A stretch of 64,000 bases of DNA from Sphingomonas liriopis. Lineage in GTDB: Bacteria > Pseudomonadota > Alphaproteobacteria > Sphingomonadales > Sphingomonadaceae. Of this stretch, positions 53,695 to 62,486 are shown piece by piece. Below the pieces are notes generated by a model. It did not search any database, was not told the DNA's origin, and saw only the letters and a program-made list of their open reading frames with translations. Position 1 is the first letter of the stretch; every line of letters begins with the position of its first letter. The translations under genes were made by a program, and so were the position numbers. The DNA lies in the NCBI RefSeq assembly GCF_024211255.1, contig NZ_JAMLDY010000004.1:62001-126000 (forward strand), read 5' to 3'.

Positions 53695-54752
53695 CGGTTC
53701 ATCTCCGGACGCGTAATAATGTAGGAATATCGGCCACCCAGTTGGCGAGGACGAATGATTACGACATGGCTAGGCCGAAAATCGGTATCAAAAAACCCTC
53801 TGATCTGAGCAGTCTTCAGTGTTTTTTCCGTGAGGGTTACGTCGAAGGCGATCTTGTCGACGCGGGCGTCGGGGCGTCGATAGGTCGTTTCATTTTCTGA
53901 ACTTATATTCTCGCGACGATTGACACGCACAGGACCGCTGCCGCTGGTATCGATGCCAAGATTGCTATATTGTTCGCGCAATCTGGTACGGACTTGCCGA
54001 TCTATATAATTACCTAGTGCTTCAGAATCCGATAGCCTCGGCTTAACGCGTCCCGCCCTTATGTGTGCTAGTCCCTGCTCATACGCGCTATCCGCCTGTA
54101 GCTGAACAAACCGGAAAGTCTCGACTTGAAGAGGTTTCGTGTCGCCCTTGATACGCAAAATCACCGCTGCACGCTGGAAGCGCAAGTCATTGAGAGCGTT
54201 ACTTCGCCCTATTACCGAGGTGATCGGACCAATGCTGTCGTAATGCTATCTGGGATCGATCGTCTTGATTTCGGCGATCACATTGCGGATGTGGTTGTCC
54301 AAAATAGCACCGGCCGCCGCATCTGCCGGGCCGGTAATATCCAGTAGATTGTTTGCAGCTGCCAGGATGGTGCCGCCTGGCGTTCCTCGCAACCCGGGGA
54401 AGACATGCTCCAATGTCATCGGATCCTCAAACGCGCGACTGTTGCTTCCGCGGCCAGCCATCGGCGGCTCTCCAACGGGGCCCCTCGACTGGTTCGCGAC
54501 CGCCGAGCGCGATGTGATTTCGCGGATCACGCGGGTTGCATAAGGAGCTGGTCGGCGTTTGGCATCCGGGGTGAACCTGGTGCCGCGTGCTCCTGCTAGA
54601 CCGCCCGGTCCAAAAGTGAACCGGCCGTCATCGGGGTCATGCCAGGGATTGAACTTGAGTTCGACGCCGTCGACCGACCGTATCGTCGGCCAATGTCCCG
54701 TTCGCAGCCACGTCGTATAGGCGCGTCGTCGTGTCTCCGTCGATATCTCCAT
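53691..54752 (-). pseudogene. Toxin-like protein interrupted by one in-frame amber codon
   Basis: One frame runs from ATG 54752 to the stop at 53691, broken only by TAG at 54246-54248. Before it lie 168 residues (FNPWHDPDDGRFTFGPGG is a common N-terminal tag of sphingomonad toxin-like proteins). After it come ~184 residues ending in a likely nuclease-type domain (YRRPDARVDKIAFDVTLTEK, then RGFFDTDFRPSHVVIIRP). The PD-(x)n-D pattern hints at a restriction-endonuclease fold. The downstream TTG 54185 could restart translation. Low GC and the adjacent tRNA suggest acquisition. Confidence 0.65.
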
Positions 54753-54862
54753 GCCACCGCTCCCGTCCGTTGCGGCTGGAACAGATCAGCAACATTTTCC
54801 AACAAGACAAGCGAAAACCCGCAATCGCTTGATTGCAGGTGACATATTCGCTCGGGGAAAAG

Positions 54863-54949
54863 TGGTGCGGCCGAGAAGACTCGAACTTCCACGGGCTTTC
54901 GCCCACAACGACCTCAACGTTGCGCGTCTACCAATTCCGCCACGGCCGC
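54863..54949 (-). tRNA. tRNA-Leu(GAG)
   Basis: On the minus strand the 87-base sequence begins GCGGCCGTGGCGGAATTGGT and ends CGGCCGCACCA. The acceptor stem GCGGCCG/CGGCCGC is perfect with an encoded CCA. The anticodon loop TTGAGGT (flanked by CAACG/CGTTG) reads GAG, and the long variable arm fits a class II leucine tRNA. The accessory genes lie just past its 3' end, the usual island insertion point. Confidence 0.95.
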
Positions 54950-55081
54950 ACGTGAAGAACGCCGGGCGAAGCCGGCATCTGGCAGGCGCAGGCCCCTAGC
55001 AAAGGCTTGTCGGCTCCGCAACGTCCCTTTTCGCATCGATGCGCCTTTTCGCCCGTGCGCCAAGCGGGTACCGCCGCGGCG

Positions 55082-56458
55082 ATGACCCAAGCGCCCCCCG
55101 CCACGACGATGCGTGCCGAAACGCGGTGGCTGCTGGCGCTCGCCTGGCCGGTGGTGCTGACCAGCCTCAACTGGACGCTGCTGCAGGTCACCGACGTGAT
55201 GGTCGTCGGCCTCGTCTCGACCGAGGAGGTCGCCGCATTGGGGGCGAGCCGCGCGCTGGGCTTCGTCGGCATCGTCACCGGGCTCGCCTGGCTGTCGGGG
55301 GTGCTGGTGATGGCGTCGCGCGCGGACGGAGCCGGCGACCTGCCGCGCACCGGCGGCGTGCTGCGCGAGGGGTTGCTGCTCGGGGCGCTGCTCGGCTGCG
55401 CGATCGGCGGGCTGTTCCTCGCCTGTGCCGAGCCGCTGCTCGCGCTGCTCGGCGTCGCCGCCGACCGAATCGACGCAAGCGCGCGCGTCGTGCGCGCCTT
55501 CGCGATCGCCTATCCGTTCCAGCTGGTCAACGTCGCCGCCGCCTTCTTCCTCGAAGGGGTCAGCCGCCCGCGCCGCGTCACGGTCGTCAACCTGTCGGTG
55601 CTGCCGGTCAACGCCGTCCTCGCCTGGGCGCTGTCGGCGGGGCATTTCGGCTTGCCGGCGCTGGGCGCGGTCGGCGCGGCGCTGGCGACCAGCATCGCCT
55701 CGCTGCTCGGCGCGGTCGGCATGGTGGCGAGCGCGCTGACGCTGCCGCGGGCGCGCGAACGCGGCGTGCGGCGCCGCGATGCCGCAGCCTGGTCGGCGGT
55801 GCCGCGCGGCGCGCTGGCCCTGGCGGGGTTCGGCATCGTGCCCGCGATCGCGTCGGGGTTGGAACTCGCCGGCTTTTCGGTGCTGATCGCGCTGTCGACG
55901 CAGTTGGGCGATGCCGCGGCGCATGCCTTCCAGATCGTCTTCTCGATGCACAACGTCACCTTCGCGGTGGCGCTCGGCCTCGGTTCGGCGGCGGGAGTGC
56001 GCGCCGGCAATGCGGTGGGCGAGGGGCGGCCGCAGGCGGCGGTGCGGCGCACGCTGATCGCGGTGGTGCTTGCCGCCGGCGCGCTGGGGCTGGGCGCGCT
56101 GCTGCTGGCGGGCGCCGCGCCTGCGCTCGTCGCGCTGTTCCCGGCGACCGCGGAGGTACACCGCGCCGCGACCGCGATGCTGCCGCGCTGGGCGCCGTTC
56201 ATCGTCTTCGACGGGATCCAGGTGGTGCTGGTCTATGCGCTGCGCAGCCTCGGCGATCAGGTCGTCGCCGGGGTCAATTCGATCCTCGCCTATTTCGTCG
56301 TCACCGGCGGCGCGGGCTGGTGGCTGGTCCACCACGGCGTCGGGCCGATGGCGCTGGTCTGGGCGTCGGGCCTGGGGATGCTGGCCGCCGCGCTGCTCCA
56401 CGGCGCGCGGTTCGCGCAGGTCAGTTGGCGGCTGCGCCATTCTCCCCGGCGAAGCTGA
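55082..56458 (+). CDS. MATE family efflux transporter
   Basis: This 458-aa protein has about twelve membrane helices, with typical MATE features (LLALAWPVVLTSLNWTLLQVTDVMVVGLVSTEEVAALGA at the start; GNAVGEGRPQAA in the second half). It probably exports drugs or metabolites using a cation gradient. The start at ATG 55082 is preferred to the upstream ATG, which adds a short unsupported segment. Its 3' end overlaps the convergent zinc-ribbon gene by 38 bp. Confidence 0.92.
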   Translation: MTQAPPATTMRAETRWLLALAWPVVLTSLNWTLLQVTDVMVVGLVSTEEVAALGASRALGFVGIVTGLAWLSGVLVMASRADGAGDLPRTGGVLREGLLLGALLGCAIGGLFLACAEPLLALLGVAADRIDASARVVRAFAIAYPFQLVNVAAAFFLEGVSRPRRVTVVNLSVLPVNAVLAWALSAGHFGLPALGAVGAALATSIASLLGAVGMVASALTLPRARERGVRRRDAAAWSAVPRGALALAGFGIVPAIASGLELAGFSVLIALSTQLGDAAAHAFQIVFSMHNVTFAVALGLGSAAGVRAGNAVGEGRPQAAVRRTLIAVVLAAGALGLGALLLAGAAPALVALFPATAEVHRAATAMLPRWAPFIVFDGIQVVLVYALRSLGDQVVAGVNSILAYFVVTGGAGWWLVHHGVGPMALVWASGLGMLAAALLHGARFAQVSWRLRHSPRRS

Positions 56459-57188
56459 GCTCCAGCCGCTTCGAATTGGACGGTACGTCGAGCTTGGCCG
56501 AATTGAAGTCGATCGACCCGCCGGGGTTGAGCGTGCGCTGCTGCGGCGTGATCGTCCAGCTGTAGACGATGCGGCCCTGCGCATCGCGCAGCTCGGCGCG
56601 GATATCGGGGACGCGCTGGCGCTCGCCCGACGGATTGGTCACCTGCCCGCTGACCGCGAACAGCTCCGACCCGTTCTCCAGCTCGCGCCGCTCGATCGGA
56701 TTGTCCTTCAGCCGCAGCGGCGATTCGTCGGTGCCGACCGGCAGCCCGATCCGCGCGAGCAGCCCCGGCGCGCCCAGGAACAGGATCGCGCCGATCCCGG
56801 CGATCATCAGCAGCCCCGCGGCGACCGCGATCACCGTCCAGCGCTTCGACGTGTTGCGGCGCGGGCGGAACGGCGGGCGGTGGGCGAAGGCGTCGTAATC
56901 GGGCGCGGCGACCACCGGTTCGGGTGCGACGGACGCGGCGGGGCGCGACGAGGGGATGACCGCAGGTTCGAGGAACGGCGGTGGCGCCGCGTCCGCCTCG
57001 TCATCAGCCTCGTCCGTCGGCAGCGCCTGCTGCGGCACGAGCGCGAGCGGCGGCTCTTCTTCGGGGATCGGCGGATCCTGGAACCAGCTGTGCCGGCAAT
57101 TCGCGCAGCGCACGGTGCGCCCCTCCGCCCCGATCGCGCTGTCGGGCACCAGATAGCGGGTGCGGCATTCGGGGCATTCGAGGATCAT
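56421..57188 (-). CDS. MJ0042 zinc-ribbon and DUF3426 membrane protein
   Basis: This 255-aa protein starts MILECPECRTRYLVPDSAIG with CxxC...CxxC (CANCRHSW), the MJ0042 zinc-ribbon found in alphaproteobacteria. A proline/acid-rich linker and one membrane segment (~residues 125-145) lead to a C-terminal DUF3426-like domain (VSGQVTNPSGERQRVPDIRAEL). The function is unknown. The start at 57188 gives the ribbon at residue 1. Confidence 0.88.
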   Translation of the reverse strand: MILECPECRTRYLVPDSAIGAEGRTVRCANCRHSWFQDPPIPEEEPPLALVPQQALPTDEADDEADAAPPPFLEPAVIPSSRPAASVAPEPVVAAPDYDAFAHRPPFRPRRNTSKRWTVIAVAAGLLMIAGIGAILFLGAPGLLARIGLPVGTDESPLRLKDNPIERRELENGSELFAVSGQVTNPSGERQRVPDIRAELRDAQGRIVYSWTITPQQRTLNPGGSIDFNSAKLDVPSNSKRLELSFAGENGAAAN

Positions 57189-57360
57189 GCGCGACGCTTC
57201 ACGGAACGGGGCGCGGCCCGGTGACCGCGATCCCGGCGATTCTAAGCACGCCAGCCGCCCGCGTGGCAAGCTTGAAGCCGCGCGCCGCCCATGCGAAGGC
57301 TGGTCCGCAGGGCGGATGCCGCCCACGGGCACCTCAGACGGAGCGGTTGCGGCCAGGCGC

Positions 57361-58071
57361 ATGGCAAATATCGTGCAGTTCGAAAATGTTGGGCTGCGGT
57401 ATGGCACGGGCCAGGAAACCCTGTCGGACATCAGCTTCACGCTGGGCAGCGGCGCCTTCTATTTCCTGACCGGGGCGAGCGGCGCGGGCAAGACCTCGCT
57501 GCTCAAGCTGCTCTACCTCGCACAGCGCCCCAGCCGCGGCATCATCCGCCTGTTCGGCGAGGATGCGGTGACGATGCCGCGCCGCCGCCTGCCCGGATTC
57601 CGCCGCCGTATCGGCGTCGTCTTCCAGGATTTCCGGCTCGTTCCGCACCTGTCCGCCTGGGACAATATCGCGCTCCCCCTGCGGGTCGCCGGCGTGCCCG
57701 AAGAGGATATCGAGCAGCCGGTGCGCGAGATGCTCGCCTGGGTCGGCCTCGCCGAACGCGCGCAGGCGCGGCCCGCGACGCTGTCGGGCGGCGAGCAGCA
57801 GCGCGTCGCGATCGCGCGCGCGGTAATCGGCCGGCCGGAGGTACTGGTCGCCGACGAGCCGACCGGCAACGTCGATCCCGAGATGGCCGACCGGCTGATC
57901 CATCTGTTCGAATCGCTCAACAAGCTCGGCACCACCGTCGTCGTCGCGACGCATGATTTCCAGCTGCTCAACCGCGTGGCCGGCGCGCAGATGATGCGGC
58001 TCGACAAGGGCCGGCTGCTCGATCCGACCGGCGCGTTGCGCTACCCGCCGTCGATGAAGGGCCACCCATGA
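57361..58071 (+). CDS. ftsE: Cell division ATP-binding protein FtsE
   Basis: This 236-aa ABC ATPase with FtsX links peptidoglycan hydrolase activation to septation. Walker [13 protein letters not shown]-loop VFQDFRL, signature [14 protein letters not shown] and Walker [10 protein letters not shown] are intact. ATG 57361 sets the start. Unlike most genomes, ftsX does not overlap its 3' end; a repeat element separates them. Confidence 0.95.
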   Translation: MANIVQFENVGLRYGTGQETLSDISFTLGSGAFYFLTGASGAGKTSLLKLLYLAQRPSRGIIRLFGEDAVTMPRRRLPGFRRRIGVVFQDFRLVPHLSAWDNIALPLRVAGVPEEDIEQPVREMLAWVGLAERAQARPATLSGGEQQRVAIARAVIGRPEVLVADEPTGNVDPEMADRLIHLFESLNKLGTTVVVATHDFQLLNRVAGAQMMRLDKGRLLDPTGALRYPPSMKGHP

Positions 58072-58138
58072 GTGGGGTGTGCGCCATCGGAGGGCCGCCT
58101 CGGAACGCGTCGAACCTTCCGCACCACCCTTCTGCCCG

Positions 58139-58227
58139 CCCCGGCGAAGGCCGGGGTCCAGTTTGGCCGGCCGCCGTACGTCATCCTGGACGTTCCCCCG
58201 ACTGGACCCCGGCCTGCGCCGGGGTGG
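58139..58227. repeat. Inverted repeat inserted between ftsE and ftsX
   Basis: The left arm (58139-58162, CCCCGGCGAAGGCCGGGGTC) and the right arm (58201-58227, GGACCCCGGCCTGCGCCGGG) are near-perfect complements. It is related to the other GCGAAGG-type elements in the window and lies inside a normally compact operon. Confidence 0.88.
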
Positions 58228-58243
58228 CATCGTGGGGGTGGGC

Positions 58244-59113
58244 ATGAGCGGCGCCGACCGGCGCGTGCTCGACGAGGCGGGCGGCTTGCGCGCGATGACC
58301 TGGGTCATGGCGATCATGCTGTTCCTGACCTTGCTCGCCGCCGCCCTGGGCCTCGGCACGCGCCAGTCGGCGCAGGCGCTCGAACGCCAGCTCGCCGGCC
58401 GGCTGACGGTGCAGCTGGTCGAGGGCAGCCCGGTGGCGCGCGATGCACTGGCGGCGCGGACGCTCACCGTGCTGCGCGCTATGCCCGAGGTGCGCCGTGC
58501 GACGCCGGTCAGCCGCGCCGACCTGACCCGCCTGCTCGAACCCTGGCTGGGACGCGCCGATGCCGATGCCGATCTGCCGGTACCAGCGATGATCGACGTC
58601 GATCTCGCCACCGGTGCCGATCCGGACCGCGTCGTCGCCGCGGTGCGGCGGGTCAGCGCCGGCGCCCGCGTCGATCGCCATCAGCGCTGGATGTCGCCGG
58701 TCAGCGGCTTCCTCGACACGCTGACCTGGCTCGCGCTCGGCCTCGTCGTGCTGATGCTGGTCGCGACCGGCGCGGTGGTGGTGCTGGCGGCGCGCGCCGG
58801 GCTGGAGACGCATCGCGCGACGATCGAGGTGATGCACATGCTGGGCAGCACCGACGTGCAGGTCGCGCGGCTGTTCCAGCGACGGATCGCGCTCGATGCG
58901 GCGCTCGGCGGGGCGGTGGGCGGGATCGCGGCGCTGGCGGTCCTGGCCTTTCTGGGCACGCGGATCGCGGCCTTGGGATCGGAGCTGCTCGGCGGCATCA
59001 CGCTGGGCCTCGGCGACTGGGTGCTGCTCATCCTGCTGCCGGTCGGTTTCGTCGTGCTGGCGACGGCGGCGGCGCGGGTGACGGTGGTCGGCGCGTTGAG
59101 GAAGGCGCTGTGA
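58244..59113 (+). CDS. ftsX: Cell division permease FtsX
   Basis: This 289-aa protein has the FtsX layout: one N-terminal membrane helix (MAIMLFLTLLAAALGLG), an extracytoplasmic domain (~residues 45-165), then three more helices. The HMLGSTDVQVARLFQRR loop contacts FtsE. ATG 58244 gives the canonical start. It overlaps the YdcF gene by four bases. Confidence 0.93.
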   Translation: MSGADRRVLDEAGGLRAMTWVMAIMLFLTLLAAALGLGTRQSAQALERQLAGRLTVQLVEGSPVARDALAARTLTVLRAMPEVRRATPVSRADLTRLLEPWLGRADADADLPVPAMIDVDLATGADPDRVVAAVRRVSAGARVDRHQRWMSPVSGFLDTLTWLALGLVVLMLVATGAVVVLAARAGLETHRATIEVMHMLGSTDVQVARLFQRRIALDAALGGAVGGIAALAVLAFLGTRIAALGSELLGGITLGLGDWVLLILLPVGFVVLATAAARVTVVGALRKAL

Positions 59114-59646
59114 TCGTCCGCCTGTTCGGCCTCGTCGCGCTCGCCTGGTGCCTCGGCTTCGCCGCGTTCATGCTGCTGCTGCCGCCGCCGCTGGAGGGCA
59201 ATACCACCGATGCGATCGTCGTGCCGACCGGCGGCGCGGGGCGGATCGACCGCGGCATCGCGCTGTTGCAGCGGCGGCAGGCGCGGCGGATGCTGGTCAC
59301 CGGCGTCGCGCCGGGGGTGCGGCCGATCGACCTCGCGCAGACCTATCGCACCCCGCCCAGCCTGTTCGCCTGCTGCATCGACCTCGGCGCCGATGCGGTC
59401 GACACGCGTTCCAATGCCGAGGAGACCGCGGCCTGGGTGCAGACGCACGGCTATCGCACCGTCCGCCTCGTCACCTCCGACTGGCACGTCCCGCGCGCGC
59501 GGATGGAACTGGCCGCGGCGATGGGGCCGGGGGTTCGCGTGCTCGGCGATGGCGTCCCCAGCACGCCGCGGCTCGGCACCTTGGTCAACGAATACAACAA
59601 GTTGGTCCTGCGCCGCGTGGCGCTGTGGCTGGGGGTGGGGGTATGA
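59110..59646 (+). CDS. YdcF/DUF218 family protein
   Basis: This 178-aa protein has an N-terminal membrane segment (VRLFGLVALAWCLGFAAFMLL) and the DUF218 core (DAIVVPTGGAGRIDRGI; RMLVTGVAPG; SNAEETAAWV; LVTSDWHVPRARM). The family is linked to envelope processes, but the activity is not established. It starts at GTG 59110, overlapping ftsX, and couples to plsC. Confidence 0.9.
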   Translation: MIVRLFGLVALAWCLGFAAFMLLLPPPLEGNTTDAIVVPTGGAGRIDRGIALLQRRQARRMLVTGVAPGVRPIDLAQTYRTPPSLFACCIDLGADAVDTRSNAEETAAWVQTHGYRTVRLVTSDWHVPRARMELAAAMGPGVRVLGDGVPSTPRLGTLVNEYNKLVLRRVALWLGVGV

Positions 59647-60329
59647 ACCGGCTGCGAACGATCGCCTTCTCGGCGCTGTTCTACGGCCTGTCGGTGCCGA
59701 TCGTGCTGAGCGTGCCGGTGTCGGCGCTGTTCGGCCGCGCGGCGGTGATGCGCCACGCGCACGTCTGGGCACGGATGCACCGCTTCCTCTATCGCCACGT
59801 CATGGGCATCCGCGTGGTGGTCGAGGGGCAGGCGCCGGCGGGCGCGGTCTTCTACGCCGCCAAGCATCAGGCGATGTTCGAAACGCTGGAGCTGCAGCTG
59901 GTGCTCGGCGGGCCGGCGATGGTCATCAAGCGCGAACTCAGCAAGCTGCCCTTCTGGGGCTGGGCGGCGATGCAATATGGCGGGATCGTCGCCGACCGCG
60001 AGGCATCCGCCGGCGCGCTCCGATCGATGATGCGCGCCGCCAAGGCGCTGCGCGTGGAGGGGCGATCGATCCTGATCTACCCGGAGGGCACGCGCGTATC
60101 GCCGGGCGAACGGCCGCCGCTGCAATCGGGCTTCGCCGGTCTGTACCGCACGCTCGGCCTGCCGGTGGTGCCGATCGCGCTCGATACCGGCACGGTCTGG
60201 CCGAAGCAGGGGGCCAAGCGCCCGGGGCTGGTGACGATCCGCCTTGGCGAACCGATCCCGCCGGGATTGCCGCGCGCCGAGATCGAGGAACGGGTGCATG
60301 CCGCGATCAACGTGCTGGATCGCGGATAA
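59643..60329 (+). CDS. plsC: 1-acyl-sn-glycerol-3-phosphate acyltransferase
   Basis: This 228-aa membrane enzyme makes phosphatidic acid. The catalytic motif I is KHQAMFET (HX4E form) and motif III is IYPEGTR. An N-terminal hydrophobic segment anchors it. It is the last gene of the ftsE-ftsX-ydcF-plsC operon and overlaps the previous stop. Confidence 0.92.
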   Translation: MNRLRTIAFSALFYGLSVPIVLSVPVSALFGRAAVMRHAHVWARMHRFLYRHVMGIRVVVEGQAPAGAVFYAAKHQAMFETLELQLVLGGPAMVIKRELSKLPFWGWAAMQYGGIVADREASAGALRSMMRAAKALRVEGRSILIYPEGTRVSPGERPPLQSGFAGLYRTLGLPVVPIALDTGTVWPKQGAKRPGLVTIRLGEPIPPGLPRAEIEERVHAAINVLDRG

Positions 60330-60347
60330 TCCCCGCACCACCCCCCA

Positions 60348-60400
60348 CCGTTCATGCTGAGCTTGTCGAAGCAGGGTGAGTCCCAATGCCCCTCGACAGT
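60348..60400. repeat. Degenerate TGTCGAAG palindromic repeat
   Basis: The left arm (CCGTTCATGCTGAGCTTGTC) matches the intact copies, but the right arm is damaged (CTCGACAGTGGATGGGTG). It lies between convergent plsC and the prephenate dehydrogenase gene. Confidence 0.7.
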
Positions 60401-60425
60401 GGATGGGTGAGGGTAGGCAGCCGGA

Positions 60426-61331
60426 TCAATGACTCCGCCCGAAATCGGGCTTCGCATCGTCCTGCCCCTGTTCGATGATCGACCGCCGGATCGCGCGGGT
60501 CCGCGTGAACAGGTCGAACAGCTGATCGCCATCGCCCCAGCGGATCGCGCGCTGCAGCATCGTCACATCCTCGGTCAGCCGCTGGAGGATCTCCAGCACC
60601 GCCTCGCGGTTGTTGAGGAACACGTCGCGCCACATCACCGGATCGGACGCGGCGATCCGGGTGAAGTCGCGGAAACCGCCCGCGGAGAATTTGATGACCT
60701 CGCTCTGCGTCACCTCCTCGAGGTCGCTGGCGGTGCCGACGATCGAATAGGCGATGAGGTGCGGCACATGGCTGGTCACCGCCAGTACCAGGTCGTGGTG
60801 CTTCGGCGTCATCACCTCGACCTGCGCGCCGAGCGCTTCCCAGAAGGCGCGCAGCCGCGCGACCGGCGCCTCGCCCGTACCCTCTTCGGGGGTCAGGATG
60901 CACCAGCGACCGCGGAACAGCGTCGCGAAGCCTGCCTCCGGCCCGCTATGCTCGGTGCCGGCGACGGGGTGGCCGGGAACGATCGTCGCGTGCGGCAGCA
61001 CCGCGCGCAATGCCGCGAGCACGCTCTCCTTCGATCCGCCGACGTCGCTGACCACCGCGTCGGCGGGCAGATCGTCGGCGAACTCCGCCGCGACCGCCCC
61101 CATCGCGCCGACGGGCACGCACAGCATGACGAGGTCGGCATCGATCACCGCCGCGCCGGCGCTGTCGGCGATGTCGTCGGCCAAATCGATGCGGGTCGCG
61201 ATGCTGCGTACCTCGGGATCGGCGTCATAGCCGGTGATCCGCACCGTCGGCATGTTGGCCCGAACGCTGCGCGCCACCGACGAGCCGATCAGCCCCAGCC
61301 CGATGATCGTGACGCGCGCGAACGGCAGCAT
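60426..61331 (-). CDS. Prephenate/arogenate dehydrogenase family protein (TyrA-type)
   Basis: This 301-aa NAD(P)-dependent enzyme works in tyrosine synthesis. The Rossmann motif VTIIGLGLIGSSVAR, the active region HPVAGTEHSGPEAGF and LTSHVPHLIAY are typical. Substrate (prephenate or arogenate) is not resolvable by eye. It overlaps hisC (ATGA), so the pair is co-translated. Confidence 0.92.
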   Translation of the reverse strand: MLPFARVTIIGLGLIGSSVARSVRANMPTVRITGYDADPEVRSIATRIDLADDIADSAGAAVIDADLVMLCVPVGAMGAVAAEFADDLPADAVVSDVGGSKESVLAALRAVLPHATIVPGHPVAGTEHSGPEAGFATLFRGRWCILTPEEGTGEAPVARLRAFWEALGAQVEVMTPKHHDLVLAVTSHVPHLIAYSIVGTASDLEEVTQSEVIKFSAGGFRDFTRIAASDPVMWRDVFLNNREAVLEILQRLTEDVTMLQRAIRWGDGDQLFDLFTRTRAIRRSIIEQGQDDAKPDFGRSH

Positions 61332-62425
61332 CAGCCGGCCTGATCCGTCGCGGTGCGCAGCACGTCCACCACGTCGCGCATCTCCGCCTCGGTGCCGATC
61401 GTGATCCGCAACCCGTGCGGCAGGCCCTGTCCGGGCAACCAGCGCGTCGCATAGCCCGCCGCCATCAGCGCCTTGTACGCATCCTCCGCGGTCAGCAGCC
61501 CCTCGAACAGCACCAGCACGAAATTGGCCTTGCTCGGCACCGCGCGCAGGCCGGGGAGGGCATCGACCTGTTCGCTGAACCAGCCGCGCCACTGGCGGTT
61601 GTGCTCACGGCTGTGCGCGACGAACGCCGCGTCGCCCAGTGCGGCGATCGCCGCCGCCTGCGCGCCGATGCTGAATGCGAAGGGCGCGCGGATGCGGTGC
61701 ATCGCCGCGATGATCTCCGCCGACGCGTAACCCCAGCCGACGCGTTCGGAGGCGAGGCCGAAGATCTTCGAAAAGGTCCGCGTCACCAGCACATTCGACG
61801 CGGTGCGGGCGAGCTCCAGCCCGCCGTCGTCATCCGCCGGGTCGAGATACTCGGTATAGGCCTGGTCGAGCACCAGCAGCACCGATTCCGGCAGCCCGGC
61901 GTGCAATCGTGCGATCTCGTCGCGGGTCGAATAGGTCCCGGTCGGATTGTTGGGATTGGCGACGAACACGATCCTGGTCTTCTCGGTCACCGCGGCGAGG
62001 ATCGCGTCGACGTCGGTCGCATAGTCGCGATCCGCCACCACCACCGGCGTCGCGCCGACCCGCCGCGTCGCGATCTCGTACACCGCAAAGCCATAGCGGA
62101 CGTGGATGATCTCGTCCCCCGGCCCGGCGAAGGTGCCCGCGGCGAGGTGCAGCACCTCGTCCGATCCGGTGCCGTAGATCAGCCGTTCCGCCTCGACGCC
62201 GTAATGTGCCGACAATGCCGCGCGCAGGTCGACCGCGGCGGCATCGGGATAGCGTTCCAGATGCCCGGCCGCCTCGCGATAGGCGGTGCGCGCGGGTTCG
62301 GGCGTGCCGAACGGATTCTCGTTCGACGACAGCTTGACGACCTTGCGGCCGTCCTCGCTGGTGGCGCGGCCGGGGACGTAGGGCGCGATGCCCAGGATCC
62401 AGGATTTGGGGGCGGGTGCGGTCAT
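61331..62425 (-). CDS. hisC: Histidinol-phosphate aminotransferase
   Basis: This 364-aa PLP aminotransferase has the N-terminal LSSNENPFGTPEPA, the PNNPTGTY loop and the Schiff-base Lys in TFSKIFGLASERVGWG. HisC-type enzymes near tyrA often also transaminate aromatic keto acids. The start at 62425 is the first ATG giving the family N-terminus; the 61-bp gap to metX is divergent. Confidence 0.93.
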   Translation of the reverse strand: MTAPAPKSWILGIAPYVPGRATSEDGRKVVKLSSNENPFGTPEPARTAYREAAGHLERYPDAAAVDLRAALSAHYGVEAERLIYGTGSDEVLHLAAGTFAGPGDEIIHVRYGFAVYEIATRRVGATPVVVADRDYATDVDAILAAVTEKTRIVFVANPNNPTGTYSTRDEIARLHAGLPESVLLVLDQAYTEYLDPADDDGGLELARTASNVLVTRTFSKIFGLASERVGWGYASAEIIAAMHRIRAPFAFSIGAQAAAIAALGDAAFVAHSREHNRQWRGWFSEQVDALPGLRAVPSKANFVLVLFEGLLTAEDAYKALMAAGYATRWLPGQGLPHGLRITIGTEAEMRDVVDVLRTATDQAG

Positions 62426-62486
62426 GGCAGCGGCCTTAGCGGGCGGCGGCTTGCGTTGACAAGAAGAGCACCGTAGCGAGACCGCG

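Noticed and set aside
53296..54949. Prophage or integrative element at tRNA-Leu
   Set aside because: No integrase, phage structural genes or flanking direct repeat of the tRNA end was seen; only a small accessory patch is supported.
62426..62486. SAM riboswitch before metX
   Set aside because: The divergent gap is only 61 bp, too short for a SAM-II or SAM-I aptamer plus promoter, and has no matching motif.
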